A stretch of DNA of 6,798 nucleotides, taken from assembly GCA_017987055.1 (NCBI GenBank), contig JAGNUJ010000081.1, positions 1 to 6,798 on the forward strand, read 5' to 3'. How positions within the stretch are numbered: position 1 is the first letter of the stretch; the number at the start of each line of letters is the position of its first letter. Shown here piece by piece: positions 6,716-6,798 of this stretch. This DNA is from Giesbergeria sp. Lineage in GTDB: Bacteria > Pseudomonadota > Gammaproteobacteria > Burkholderiales > Burkholderiaceae_C. The notes below the pieces were generated by a model. That model did no database searches. It saw nothing but the letters and a program-made list of their open reading frames with translations, and was not told the DNA's origin. The translations under genes were made by a program, and so were the position numbers.

Positions 6716-6790
6716 TGGTGGGTGATACATGGATCGAACATGTGACCCCTGCCGTGTGAAGGCAGTGCTCTACCGCTGAGCTAATCACCC
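6716..6790 (-). tRNA. tRNA-Val(CAC), typical tRNA-Val body
   Basis: A complete cloverleaf with encoded CCA (6718-6716) and discriminator A. The stems are acceptor GGGTGAT/ATCACCC, D GCTC/GAGC, anticodon CTGCC/GGCAG and T ACATG/CATGT, all perfectly paired. The T loop is TTCGATC. The anticodon loop TTCACAC gives anticodon CAC. The acceptor stem and variable loop GGGTC match the usual bacterial tRNA-Val, for example E. coli tRNA-Val(UAC). It lies 33 bases upstream of the second tRNA on the same strand, so a shared transcript is likely. The promoter would be outside the window. Confidence 0.96.
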
Positions 6791-6798
6791 ATTTTACG

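Noticed and set aside
1..6798. CRISPR array, insertion sequence, prophage or defence genes
   Set aside because: There are no regularly spaced direct repeats, no transposase or integrase motifs and no terminal inverted repeats. tRNAs are present, but no attachment-site duplication is seen.

Overview
The window looks like ordinary chromosome from a betaproteobacterium, most likely Burkholderiales, family Comamonadaceae (Acidovorax/Rhodoferax/Polaromonas-like). The evidence is the high-GC coding sequence, the Comamonadaceae-style IspZ with a long loop, the msrB-ispZ-bolA-ppiC gene order, and a short AT-richer repeat inside selO that resembles a dispersed element I remember from these genera. This placement rests on recall, not on a search.

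Layout. Positions 1-197 are AT-rich and hold no supportable gene. An acyl-CoA ligase of the DmdB / medium-to-long-chain fatty acid type lies on the minus strand (198-1835), with a good ribosome binding site. It is divergent from a plus-strand gene train: selO (1990-3471), msrB (3468-3881, ATGA overlap with selO), ispZ/yciB (3914-4576), bolA (4573-4869, ATGA overlap with ispZ) and a periplasmic parvulin-type peptidyl-prolyl isomerase (4965-5750). The train ends in a clear intrinsic terminator (5786-5811). Convergent to it, on the minus strand, is a multi-spanning membrane protein of the DUF1624 / heparan-alpha-glucosaminide N-acetyltransferase-like family (5824-6573). Just upstream of that gene on the same strand are two tandem tRNA-Val(CAC) genes, 6608-6682 and 6716-6790, both with encoded CCA.

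How the genes fit together. The plus-strand train mixes redox and protein-quality functions with envelope functions. SelO is a redox-controlled protein AMPylase with the conserved C-terminal cysteine. MsrB repairs methionine-R-sulfoxide. BolA partners monothiol glutaredoxins, and the parvulin folds envelope proteins. IspZ/YciB is an inner-membrane protein linked to septation and envelope synthesis. The ATGA overlaps imply translational coupling within the selO-msrB and ispZ-bolA pairs. ispZ and ppiC may also have their own promoters.

No undescribed defence system, mobile element or CRISPR array is visible. The two most interesting signals are the 70-base repeat-like patch that forms part of the selO reading frame (five CTA codons in 23), and the mismatched pair of tRNA-Val(CAC) genes, one of which has an acceptor stem like that of tRNA-Lys.
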